Of a stretch of DNA of 64,000 nucleotides, positions 16,264 through 24,662 are shown piece by piece (position 1 is the first letter of the stretch; each line of letters starts with the position of its first letter). A model generated the notes under the pieces. It had not been told where the DNA came from. It saw only the letters and a program-made list of their open reading frames with translations, and searched no databases. Made by a program: the position numbers and the translations under genes. Origin of the DNA: Actinacidiphila rubida (GTDB taxonomy: Bacteria > Actinomycetota > Actinomycetes > Streptomycetales > Streptomycetaceae); contig NZ_FODD01000022.1 of NCBI RefSeq assembly GCF_900110255.1, positions 1-64,000 of the forward strand, given 5' to 3'.

Positions 16264-19200
16264 TCAGACGGGGTCCCGCGCTGGGAGGTGGGCGATGAGG
16301 TCGGCGGCCTCGCGGCGGCAGGAGTCCGCCTCGGGGCTGTCGGCGCCCTCGTACTCGGCGGCGGCCGCCTCGGCGCTCGTGCGGGCGTCGCGCAGCCGGT
16401 CGAGCGCGGCCTCCAGCCGTGCGGCCAGCAGCAGCGCGGCCGCCCGGTCGTCGCGCCCGGCCGTGCCGAGCGGCGCGAGGATGCCGGTGGCCCGGCCGAC
16501 CAGATCGAGCGCCTCCTCGTAGGCGGCCCTGGGGTCCTCCTCGGGCGCGGTGCGGACGACGATCTCCGCCGTCTGCCGGTAGGTGTCGGCCAGGGCCACG
16601 CCGAGGTGCCGCGCCCGTGGGCCCTCGCCGGCCGCCTCCAGCGCCTCGCGGACGCTCACCAGCGCCCCGGTCATGTAGGCGTGTGCGGCGGGCAGCCCGC
16701 CGCGGCCCTCGTTCAGCTCCAGCCAGGCGCGGGCCCGCAGGGTCCTGACGACCGCGAGGGCGGCCTCCGGCGGCTCGCCGGAGCCGGGCGGCTGCGGCAC
16801 GTCGGCCACGGTCCGCCACAGTTCCTCGGCGCGGGCGTAGGCCCGCACGGCCTCGTCGTAGCGGCCGGCGCGGTTGAGCGCGTCGGCGGCGAGGTTGGCG
16901 AGCATCGCGTGGTCGTGCGGGTCGTCCCAGCCCTCGGCGACGCGAGCCGCCAGCAGGAACTGCTCGGCCGCCTCGCGGGGCTCGTCCAGATCGAGGTGGC
17001 ACTCGGCCAGCCACCACCGCGCCTGGACGTACTCGCCCTCGTCGTGGGCGAGTTCCAGGTCGGGCATGACCGACTCCAGCACCGACGCGGCCTCCGCGGC
17101 GCGGCCGAGGCGGCGCAGGGCGCCGCCGAGCCGCAGCCGGGCGCTGGCCCCCAGGCCCTCGCTGTCGCCGGCGTCGTCGGCCCACTGCGCGGCCTCGAGC
17201 GACTGCCGCACCACGGCCTCGTCCCGGCCGAGCGCGGCGTACCCCTGCGTGGCGATCATGTGGAGGTGGGCGCGGTGCGGCGGTTCGAGGACCTCGCCGC
17301 CGTCGTCGAGCGCGGCGAGCGCCCAGCGGGCGGCGCCGGCCGGGTCGTCCCGCCTCAGGCACAGCTCGGCGAGAGCGGCCTCCGGCTCGACGGCGTACCA
17401 GGGCTGCCCGGCCTCCAGGTGCAGCGCGGCGGCACGGGTGAGCAGGGACACGGCCTCGGAGCTGTCACCGCGCCCGGCCGCCAGGCGGCCGAGCAGGATG
17501 GTGGCGTCGGCCAGCCGTCCCGCCACGCCGGGTTCACCGCGGTGCCGTTCGCCCAGCTCCATCGCGTCCCGGGCCTGCGAGGCGACGGCCACCAGGGTCT
17601 CGGCCCGCCGCGCGGGGTCGCCGGCCCGCTGCAGCAGGATGCGGCAGCGCATCAGCAGCGCGCCGAGGTGCTGCCTGGGCGTGGCCCGGTCGAGGCCCAC
17701 CAGCGTGTCCAGTCGCGCGCACTGCTCGTCCGCCGTGTGCAGCGCCTCCTCGACGGCTCCGGTCATCGCGTGGGCGTAGGCGGCCCGGATGCGGCAGGCC
17801 GCGGCCTCGCCGTGCTCGCCCGCCGCCTCGAACTGCGCGGCGGCCTCGCGGAACAGGGCGGCGGAGCGCTCGGGTTCGCCGATCACGGCCATCGCCGCGT
17901 GGTCGGTGATCTCGGCGCGCGCCAGGGCGTCCGGTACCTGGCGGGTGCGTTCGGCGGCGGTCCGCACGGCTGTCCAGGCCGCGTGGGCGCGCGGGTGCCC
18001 GGCGTCGCTCAGCCGCCGGGCCTCGGCGACGAGCGCGGGCACGTCGTCGGGCGCGGGGGCGCCGGGAGCGGCGGGGTCGGGAGCGGCGGGGTCGGGATAC
18101 CCGGCGGCACCGGGACGGGCGGCGTGGGCGGTCGCGGTGCCGGGGGCGCCGTCGGCCGGCTCGGGCGTGCCGTGCGCGGTGCCGTCGAGGGCGGCGGGGC
18201 CGGGCAGCGGCGCGGCGCGCAGGCCGAGCGGGAGCCGTGCGGTGAACGGCTGCTGGGCCAGGCGGGCCCGCACGGACGCGGAGACGGCGGTGCTGCCGTT
18301 GCGCGCGTCGAACCGCCCGGCCAGGTCGAGGGCCTGGCCGGCGGCGTGCTCGTGCAGTCGGGTGGCGGTCCAGGGCTCGGCGCCGGGGCCCGGCACGGGC
18401 TGGTCGCCGTGGCCGAGAGCGGTGACGCGGCCGGCGAGCAGGGCGGCGGCGGCCAGGTAGTCCATGAGGCTGTCGGGGTCGCCGGTGGCCGTGAAGTGCT
18501 CGGGGTGGGCCGCGAGGATCTCCAGGCCGCGCGGCTCGTTGCCGGTGAGGGCGCAGAACTCCACGTGCCGGGCGACGCACGACCGCATGCTGTCCATGGA
18601 CCGCACCATGCGGTAGCCGCGGACGTGGTGGGCGCGGGCGGTGTCGGTGCGGCCGAGCCGCAGCAGCGGCAGGAGCGACGAGCCGAGGGCGGCGTGCGGC
18701 TCGTGCGCGCACCGGAGTTCGCCGTCCAGCACCGGCCGCCAGCTGGCCAGCGCCTCCTCGTCGCGGCCCTCGTCGGCGTGCCAGCAGCCCCGCAGGTGGA
18801 GTTCGCAGGCCAGGCAGTCGCTCATCTCGTCGCGGTCCGCGGACTGCCATGCGGCGAAGGCGTGTTCGGCGCGCGCGGTGTCCCCGATGTGCCGGGCGAT
18901 CCGGAACTCGCCCTGGTGGACGGCGCGCTGGGAGTGGCCGGCGAGGATGTACCGCTGCTCCATCTCCGTCTGCCACTTCTCGATGGCGGCGAGCGGGATG
19001 TGCGGTTGGTCCAGCATGCCGCTGGACACCCACTTGAAGTACCAGTGCAGGCTGTGGGCGGCGAACTCGTCGAAGTCCGCCGGGTTCTCGTCCCACATCC
19101 GCAGTGCCTTGGCGAACGGCACGAACTTCTTGTCGGACTCGGAGCTGTAGTTGTAGGCGGTGAGGAGGTTGAACAGGGCCTCGACGAGCAGCGGCCGGTC

Positions 19201-19326
19201 GCCGGTGCGCTCGGCCTCCTCGGCGAGCTGCTCGGCGTGGGCGTTGCGGGCCGGCCCCTCGGCCTCGGCCCGGTTGTCCTCCAGGGCCTCGCGGATGGCG
19301 TCGGCGGTGCGGGTGTGCGTGGTCAT
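16264..19326 (-). CDS. Large tetratricopeptide-repeat protein, partner of Hsp90-like protein
   Basis: 1020-aa soluble protein, almost wholly helical and Ala/Glu/Leu-rich, with many degenerate TPR-like pairs (for example GDTARAEHAFAAWQSADRDE and LNRAGRYDEAVRAYARAEEL). A Pro/Ala/Gly-rich linker around residues 365-425 separates two repeat blocks. No enzyme motif was seen. ATG 19326 overlaps the stop of the Hsp90-like gene by 4 nt, so the two are made together. TPR proteins are the usual co-chaperones of Hsp90 in eukaryotes, which makes a chaperone/co-chaperone role plausible but unproved. Confidence 0.85.
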   Translation of the reverse strand: MTTHTRTADAIREALEDNRAEAEGPARNAHAEQLAEEAERTGDRPLLVEALFNLLTAYNYSSESDKKFVPFAKALRMWDENPADFDEFAAHSLHWYFKWVSSGMLDQPHIPLAAIEKWQTEMEQRYILAGHSQRAVHQGEFRIARHIGDTARAEHAFAAWQSADRDEMSDCLACELHLRGCWHADEGRDEEALASWRPVLDGELRCAHEPHAALGSSLLPLLRLGRTDTARAHHVRGYRMVRSMDSMRSCVARHVEFCALTGNEPRGLEILAAHPEHFTATGDPDSLMDYLAAAALLAGRVTALGHGDQPVPGPGAEPWTATRLHEHAAGQALDLAGRFDARNGSTAVSASVRARLAQQPFTARLPLGLRAAPLPGPAALDGTAHGTPEPADGAPGTATAHAARPGAAGYPDPAAPDPAAPGAPAPDDVPALVAEARRLSDAGHPRAHAAWTAVRTAAERTRQVPDALARAEITDHAAMAVIGEPERSAALFREAAAQFEAAGEHGEAAACRIRAAYAHAMTGAVEEALHTADEQCARLDTLVGLDRATPRQHLGALLMRCRILLQRAGDPARRAETLVAVASQARDAMELGERHRGEPGVAGRLADATILLGRLAAGRGDSSEAVSLLTRAAALHLEAGQPWYAVEPEAALAELCLRRDDPAGAARWALAALDDGGEVLEPPHRAHLHMIATQGYAALGRDEAVVRQSLEAAQWADDAGDSEGLGASARLRLGGALRRLGRAAEAASVLESVMPDLELAHDEGEYVQARWWLAECHLDLDEPREAAEQFLLAARVAEGWDDPHDHAMLANLAADALNRAGRYDEAVRAYARAEELWRTVADVPQPPGSGEPPEAALAVVRTLRARAWLELNEGRGGLPAAHAYMTGALVSVREALEAAGEGPRARHLGVALADTYRQTAEIVVRTAPEEDPRAAYEEALDLVGRATGILAPLGTAGRDDRAAALLLAARLEAALDRLRDARTSAEAAAAEYEGADSPEADSCRREAADLIAHLPARDPV

Positions 19327-21134
19327 CGGCCCTCCCCCTGGCCGGCGTGCGGATGGGTGGCCCACCGGAGCAGGTCGAGGAACGACCGGTTCAGCAGGGC
19401 GGAGTCGGCGGGGCGCAGCGGCCGTTGGGACATCAGGAGCGCCTGTCCGTAGAGCGCCTCGACGGCGGTGCCGACGAGTTCGCGGCTGGGCAGGGCGCTG
19501 ATGGTGCGCACCAGCGGGTTGGCGTGGTTGAGGACGAGGCGGGCGCGCGGCGCGCCCCCGCGCAGGCTGCCTAGGATGCCGGCCCACAGGTCGTCGGCCT
19601 GGTCCTGCTCGTCCTCGCGGGCCCGCTCGTGCCGGGCGGCCCGGTCGTCCAGGTGCAGCGCGGGCACGGACACCGGGTGGAAGGTGCGCAGTGCCACGTC
19701 GCAGCCGAGCGGTTCGAGGGTGCCGCGGGCGGCGCTGAGGAAACCGGCCAGCACGAGTTCGGTGTCCGGGTCGACGGTGTCCAGGTGCGCGGTGACGGTG
19801 TCCGCGTCGAGCTCGGCGACGGGGGTGCCGGGCCGCACCCGCGGCAGCTGCTCGACGAGTTCGGCGTCGTAGGTGTAGCCGCCGTTGACCACGCCCAGTC
19901 CCTGGGCGCCGGCGATCGCGGCGACCTGCCGGAACTCCTCGACGGTGCGCGTGAAGTGGACGGTGGGGTGGCGCAGGGCGAACTCCTCCAGCGACATCCG
20001 GCCGTCGGTCGTCTCGAAGGGGAGCCAGGGCAGCATCACCCGCAGCAGGTCCGGGTCGTGCCGGGCGAGGGTCTTCACGCCCAGGTGGTGCACGGCCAGG
20101 AACCGGGCCAGGCGGTCCGGGTCGGCGGCGGCCAGGTCGGTCATCCAGCCGCGTATCCGGTCGCCGAGGGCGTCGCGGACGGCGGCGAGGGTGTCGTCCT
20201 CGTACAGCGTCTCGCGTGAGGCGGTGGGGCGCAGGGTGTCGGTGTCGATGACGCAGCGGACGAAGAACGCCCAGTCCGGCAGGAGTTCGTCGGCCCGCTC
20301 GGAGAGCAGCATGCCCTTGAGGTGGACCCGGTGGCCGCCGCGCTGGGCGGGGCTGACCGCCCCGGGCAGCACGAAGGCCACGCCCCGGACGCCGGCCGCC
20401 GGCACGTCGAGGTCGACGGCGTCCAGCGGTGTGAACCCGAAGCGCTCCCGGCAGTAGCGGGCCAGGTCGGCCTGCCGGGCGGCCGGGATGGGCTGCCTGC
20501 GCTCCCACACCGGCGGCCGGTCGGTGACCGCTACCCCGTCCACCCGGACGTCGTACGGCAGCAGCGACCCGAAGTCCCGTGCCAGGGCGGCCACCCGCTC
20601 GGGCCCGAACCACTCCTCGGTGCCGGGCCGCGCGGTGAGGTGGACGGTGGTGCCCGGTTCCTCGCGCGGATGGTCCGGCAGCGTCCGCACGCGGTAGGAG
20701 CCGTCGTCGTGGGCGGTCCACTCGACGGTCGGGGCGTCCGGCGTGCGGGCGGAACGGCTGACCACCCGGACGGTGCCGGCGACGACGAAGCAGGCGAGCA
20801 GCCCGATGCCGAACTGGCCGAGGAATCCGCTGCGGACGCTTTCCAGCGTCTGCCGCTTCGAGCTGCGCCCGATGGTGGCGAGCAGTTCGTGCACCTCGGG
20901 CTCGGTGAGCCCGATGCCGCTGTCCTCCACTGTCAACGCACCGGGGGCGGTCCGCAGATGGACCCGGCCGGGGGCGTCGGGATCGCCGGCTCTGCGCGCG
21001 GTGACCGCGTCGACGCCGTTCTGCAGCAGTTCCCGCAGATAGACCTTCGGGCTGGAGTAGAGGTGGTGGGAGAGCAGGTCCACCAGACCGCGCAGGTCGA
21101 CCTGGAAGGTGTGCGGTGTCTGTTCTGCAGTCAT
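19323..21134 (-). CDS. Hsp90 (HtpG)-family protein
   Basis: 603 aa, GHKL ATPase fold. N-box YLRELLQNGVDAV (E35, N39, D42), G1 box VEDSGIGLTE (D71, G73), IGRSSKRQTL, then GQFGIGLLACFVVAG (glycine lid). The middle domain keeps HLKGMLLSE, LLPDWAFFVRCVIDTD and ASRETLYED (the catalytic-loop Arg in SRE). The C-terminal dimerisation region is short and divergent, so overall shorter than E. coli HtpG (624 aa). ATG 21134 matches the family start; the frame is open upstream but proline-rich. Candidate -10 TACGAT at 21213-21208 on the minus strand. First gene of a two-gene operon with the TPR protein. Confidence 0.88.
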   Translation of the reverse strand: MTAEQTPHTFQVDLRGLVDLLSHHLYSSPKVYLRELLQNGVDAVTARRAGDPDAPGRVHLRTAPGALTVEDSGIGLTEPEVHELLATIGRSSKRQTLESVRSGFLGQFGIGLLACFVVAGTVRVVSRSARTPDAPTVEWTAHDDGSYRVRTLPDHPREEPGTTVHLTARPGTEEWFGPERVAALARDFGSLLPYDVRVDGVAVTDRPPVWERRQPIPAARQADLARYCRERFGFTPLDAVDLDVPAAGVRGVAFVLPGAVSPAQRGGHRVHLKGMLLSERADELLPDWAFFVRCVIDTDTLRPTASRETLYEDDTLAAVRDALGDRIRGWMTDLAAADPDRLARFLAVHHLGVKTLARHDPDLLRVMLPWLPFETTDGRMSLEEFALRHPTVHFTRTVEEFRQVAAIAGAQGLGVVNGGYTYDAELVEQLPRVRPGTPVAELDADTVTAHLDTVDPDTELVLAGFLSAARGTLEPLGCDVALRTFHPVSVPALHLDDRAARHERAREDEQDQADDLWAGILGSLRGGAPRARLVLNHANPLVRTISALPSRELVGTAVEALYGQALLMSQRPLRPADSALLNRSFLDLLRWATHPHAGQGEGR

Positions 21135-21344
21135 CTCGCGGCGCCGGCGGGTGCGGGGATACGGCGCGGGGTCGGGCGGCGGGGGCCGCGGCGGTCGGGG
21201 TCGGGCCATCGTAGGCGCCTGGGACCGCTGTTGACCATGGCGCCGCATGGGACGGCGGCCGATCGGCGGGAGAAGGGGCATAGAGGTTGAAAGCGTAAGT
21301 TAACCGAAAAGCCCGGTCCTTTACCGCGTGGTCATGGCGCGTTC

Positions 21345-21354
21345 GTGATCACGC
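21345..21354. promoter_or_regulatory. CGTGATCACG palindrome
   Basis: Perfect 10-bp palindrome 25 bp before the ACT-GNAT gene start, in the gap shared with the divergent Hsp90-like operon. A possible operator; no known consensus was recognised. Confidence 0.3.
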
Positions 21355-21379
21355 AACACGCCTTCGTCATCGTACGTGT

Positions 21380-22828
21380 ATGCCTCACACGTCAGCTGCG
21401 CACTCCCGTTCCCGCCACCGTCGCTGGGGTCGCGACCTCGTGGAGGTCGCCGCGGTGTTCACGGCGATGGCGGCCGCCGACTTCTCGGCCGACCTCGTCG
21501 GGCACGGCCCCGACGGCCGCATGCTGCTGACCGCCTCGGCGGCGGCGCTGCTCTCCGCGGCCGGCGTGCACACCTGGTGGGCGCACCGCGGCCGCCACCC
21601 CTCGGCCGACGCCGCCGACGCCGCGACCGGCGCCACCGCCGCCACCGGCATGGCCGCGGGCGCCGCGACGTCCCCCGTCACCGGGTCCGCCGAATCCGCC
21701 GGGCAGGCCCCCGGGCCGGGGGACCGGCCCGCGGACGGTCAGTCCGCGCTCTGGCGGATGCGGACCACCGTCGCCGACGCGCCGGGCAGCCTGGGCCGCG
21801 TGTGCACGGCCCTCGCCGCCAGCCGGGTCGACATCGTCACCCTGCAGACGCATCCGCTGGCGGAGGGCACCGTCGACGAGTTCCTGCTGCGCGCTCCTGC
21901 GGCACTGCCCGCCGCCGCGCTGGTGCTGACCGTCGCGGACGCCGGCGGCCGCGACACCTGGCTGGAGCGGGCGGACGCCCACGACATGGTGGACGCGCCG
22001 ACGCGGATGCTCACCCTGGCCACCCGCACCGCGCTGGACGCGGCCGAACTTCCGCTGGCCCTGCGCCAGTTGTTCGGCCGCTGTACCATCAGGTCCACTC
22101 CGGCCACGCCCGGGGCGGAGCCGGCGGAGGACGCGCTGGAATCGACCGAGATGCGGCTGCGGGACCCCTCGGGCGGCACCATCACCGTGCGGCGGGACTA
22201 CCTGCCGTTCACTCCCACCGAGTTCGCCCGGGCCCGCGCCCTGGTCGAGCTGGACGCCCGGCTCGGCGTGCGGATGCCCGGCGGTGTCAACGTCGTCACG
22301 CTCCCCGGGGGCAACGAGATCACCGTGCGCCGCGCGGGGCCCGAGGACCGGGCTGCCGCCCTCGCGATGCACGACCGCTGCTCCCCCGCCACCCTGGCCA
22401 TGCGCTACCACGGCCCGGCAGCCGACGCCGACCGCTACCTGACCCACCTGCTGGGCCCGCGGTTCGGCCGCTCGCTCGCCGTGGAGACGGCCTCCGGACG
22501 GCTGGTGGCGCTCGGCCACCTCCTCTGGGATGGCGACGAGAACGAGGTGGCGCTCCTCGTCGAGGACGCCTGGCAGCGTCGCGGCATCGGCGGCGCGCTG
22601 CTGCGGCGCCTCGTCGAACTGGCTGCCGAGGCCGGGCGGGAGTCGGTGTACGCGGTCACCCAGGCGGGCAACACCGGGATGGTCGCGGCGATGCGCGAGC
22701 TGGGGCTTCCGCTGGACTACCAGGTCGAGGACGCCACGCTGGTGATCACCGCGTCGCTGCCCACGGCGGAGGGCGCCGACGCCCCGTCGGTCGACGCCCT
22801 CCCGTGGGTCACGAGCCGCCGGCGCTGA
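21380..22828 (+). CDS. ACT-domain / GNAT acetyltransferase fusion protein
   Basis: 482 aa. The N-terminal 50 residues contain two hydrophobic stretches (VEVAAVFTAMAAADF and LLTASAAALLSAAGVHTWWA) that could be membrane-embedded. Residues about 115-190 look like an ACT ligand-binding domain (MRTTVADAPGSLGRVCTALA, then VDIVTLQTHPLAEGTVDEFL). Residues about 310-470 are a GNAT domain with the acetyl-CoA loop QRRGIGGALLRRLVELA and CSPATLAMRYHG, as in Pat/PatZ-like acetyltransferases. An ACT domain linked to GNAT suggests acetylation controlled by an amino acid. The 3' end overlaps the convergent PLP-enzyme gene by 20 bp. Confidence 0.82.
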   Translation: MPHTSAAHSRSRHRRWGRDLVEVAAVFTAMAAADFSADLVGHGPDGRMLLTASAAALLSAAGVHTWWAHRGRHPSADAADAATGATAATGMAAGAATSPVTGSAESAGQAPGPGDRPADGQSALWRMRTTVADAPGSLGRVCTALAASRVDIVTLQTHPLAEGTVDEFLLRAPAALPAAALVLTVADAGGRDTWLERADAHDMVDAPTRMLTLATRTALDAAELPLALRQLFGRCTIRSTPATPGAEPAEDALESTEMRLRDPSGGTITVRRDYLPFTPTEFARARALVELDARLGVRMPGGVNVVTLPGGNEITVRRAGPEDRAAALAMHDRCSPATLAMRYHGPAADADRYLTHLLGPRFGRSLAVETASGRLVALGHLLWDGDENEVALLVEDAWQRRGIGGALLRRLVELAAEAGRESVYAVTQAGNTGMVAAMRELGLPLDYQVEDATLVITASLPTAEGADAPSVDALPWVTSRRR

Positions 22829-24041
22829 CCTGCCCTGCGGTGCGGCGCCCGTCCGTGGCCGCACGTGGATCCGGGGCGACGTCCCGGGTGGCCGCGGCGA
22901 GCGCCGCGTCCAGGTCGTGCCACAGGTCCTCGACGTCCTCCAGACCCACCGACATCCGCAGCAGCCGGTCGCCGATCCCGCCGCGGTGCCGGTCCTCGGC
23001 GCCGACGATGCGGTGGCTGATCGAGGCCGGGTGCTGGATGAGCGAGTCCACGCTGCCCAGGCTCACCGCGGGCGTGACCAGGCGCACCGCACCGATCACC
23101 GCGTGCGGGTCGCCCCGCACCTCGAAGGCGATCATCGCGCCCCCGATCCGGGGGTAGTGGACGGCGCCGACGCGCGGGTCCGCGGCCAGCCGCGCGGCCA
23201 GCTCCGCGGCCGTCGCGGAGGCCGCCCGCATCCGCACCGGAAGCGTCGACAGGCCGCGCAGCAGCAGGTAGCCGGCCAGCGGGTGCAGCACGCCGCCGGT
23301 GGCGAAGCGCACCTGGCGCAGTTTCCGGGCGAACTCCTCGTCGCAGGCGACCACGCCGCCCAGCACGTCGCCGTGCCCGCCCAGGTACTTCGTGGCGCTG
23401 TGCAGCACGATGCGGGCGCCGGCCGCGGCGGGCCGCTGCAGCACGGGCGTGGCGAAGGTGTTGTCGGCGAGCAGCGGCACCGTCCCGCAGGAGTGCGCCA
23501 CGGCCCGCAGGTCGATCTCGGCGAGGGTGGGGTTGGCCGGGGTCTCGACCATCACCAGGCCGGTGTCGGGACGGATCGCGTCGGCGATGCCCGCCGGGTC
23601 GGTCCAGGTGACCTCGGTGCCGAGCAGCCCGCCGGTCAGCAGGTGGTCGCTGCACCCGTAGAGCGGGCGGACGGCGACGACGTGCCGCAGGCCCTCGGCC
23701 GACCTGACCAGCAGGCAGGCGCTGAGGGCGGCCATGCCGCTGGCGAAGGCGACGGCCGCCTCGGTGCCCTCCAGGCGGGCGAGCGCGGTCTCGAAGCGTG
23801 CGGTGGTCGGGTTGTCGAGCCGGCCGTACACGGGCGGCCCGTCCGGCTGGGCGCCGGTCGCCGCGAAGGCGTCGATCCTGGCCGCCTCGCCGCGGCTGTC
23901 GTGCGAGGGGTAGGTGGTCGACAGGTCCAGCGGTACGGCGTGCACGCCCAGGTCCGCGAGGTCCTCGCGTCCGGCGTGCACCGCCTCGGTGGCCAGGGCC
24001 CGTTCGGGGCCCGGCGGGGTGGCGCGCGGGTGCGTCTGCAT
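22809..24041 (-). CDS. Cys/Met-metabolism PLP enzyme (trans-sulfuration family)
   Basis: 410-aa cystathionine gamma-synthase/methionine gamma-lyase-type enzyme. Motifs: YGRLDNPTTARFETALARLEG, FASGMAALSA, VRPLYGCSDHLL, VETPANPTL, LADNTFATP, and SATKYLGGHGDVLGGVV with the PLP lysine. SVGLEDVEDLWHDLDAAL closes the fold. ATG 24041. Sequence alone does not separate synthase from lyase. The divergent Lrp-type regulator 60 bp away resembles the mdeR-mdeA arrangement of Pseudomonas, favouring a catabolic lyase. Confidence 0.88.
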   Translation of the reverse strand: MQTHPRATPPGPERALATEAVHAGREDLADLGVHAVPLDLSTTYPSHDSRGEAARIDAFAATGAQPDGPPVYGRLDNPTTARFETALARLEGTEAAVAFASGMAALSACLLVRSAEGLRHVVAVRPLYGCSDHLLTGGLLGTEVTWTDPAGIADAIRPDTGLVMVETPANPTLAEIDLRAVAHSCGTVPLLADNTFATPVLQRPAAAGARIVLHSATKYLGGHGDVLGGVVACDEEFARKLRQVRFATGGVLHPLAGYLLLRGLSTLPVRMRAASATAAELAARLAADPRVGAVHYPRIGGAMIAFEVRGDPHAVIGAVRLVTPAVSLGSVDSLIQHPASISHRIVGAEDRHRGGIGDRLLRMSVGLEDVEDLWHDLDAALAAATRDVAPDPRAATDGRRTAGQVSAGGS

Positions 24042-24089
24042 GGTGACCAGGCTGAACGGGCGTCGGCGGGTGCGGCGCGAGGGCCGTGC

Positions 24090-24104
24090 TACGTTCGGCC
24101 GATG
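24090..24104 (+). promoter_or_regulatory. -10 for leaderless Lrp regulator
   Basis: TACGTT (24090-24095) is followed by exactly six bases and the ATG at 24102, the layout of leaderless actinomycete genes. Confidence 0.45.
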
Positions 24105-24575
24105 ACCGATTCCGTCGCTCTGGATCCGGTGGATCTGCACATACTCCGCCTGCTGCAGAACGATGCCCGGACGACGTACCGGGATCTCGCCGAGGCGGTC
24201 GGCGTGGCCCCGTCGACCTGCCTGGACCGGGTGGCCCGGCTCCGCCGCAGCGGGGTGATCCTCGGGCACGAGCTGCGGCTGGATCCGGCCAGGCTCGGCC
24301 GCGGGCTGCAGGCGCTGCTGCTGGTGCAGGTGCGGCCGCACCGCAGGGACCTGGTCGGCCCGTTCGTGGACCGGGTCCGGGAGCTGCCGGAGTCGCGGGC
24401 GCTGTTCCATCTGACCGGGCCCGACGACTTCCTGGTGCACGTCGCCGTGGCCGGAACCGCGGACCTGCAGCGACTGGTGCTGGACGAGTTCACCGCGCGG
24501 CCCGAGGTGGCCCGGGTGGAGACCCGGCTGATCTTCCAGCAGTGGGAGTGCGGCCCGCTGCTGCCGCCGGCGTGA
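24102..24575 (+). CDS. Lrp/AsnC family transcriptional regulator
   Basis: 157 aa. N-terminal HTH (LDPVDLHILRLLQNDARTTY, then VAPSTCLDRVARLRRSG), C-terminal RAM/ligand domain (LLLVQVRPHRRDLV, LFHLTGPDDFLVHVAV). Octameric regulators of this family respond to amino acids. It is divergent from the trans-sulfuration enzyme and most likely controls it. A DUF885 gene follows downstream on the same strand with its own likely promoter. Confidence 0.92.
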   Translation: MTDSVALDPVDLHILRLLQNDARTTYRDLAEAVGVAPSTCLDRVARLRRSGVILGHELRLDPARLGRGLQALLLVQVRPHRRDLVGPFVDRVRELPESRALFHLTGPDDFLVHVAVAGTADLQRLVLDEFTARPEVARVETRLIFQQWECGPLLPPA

Positions 24576-24630
24576 CGGTCGTCGATATTTCGCGTGACGC
24601 GTAAGGAACCTTGCAGTTTTTGGTGGTGAC

Positions 24631-24642
24631 GAGGGGCCCCTC
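24631..24642. promoter_or_regulatory. GAGGGGCCCCTC palindrome before DUF885 gene
   Basis: Perfect 12-bp palindrome just upstream of a CAGGAT -10-like hexamer (24650-24655) that ends 7 bp before ATG 24663. Between a possible -35 (GGTGAC 24625-24630) and the -10, it is well placed as an operator. Confidence 0.4.
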
Positions 24643-24662
24643 GGCGTACCAGGATGGGCCGC

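Noticed and set aside
19327-20721. Upstream extension of the TPR gene by 465 codons
   Set aside because: It overlaps the Hsp90-like gene in another frame with Arg/Pro-rich sequence; the ATGA overlap at 19323-19326 fixes the start.
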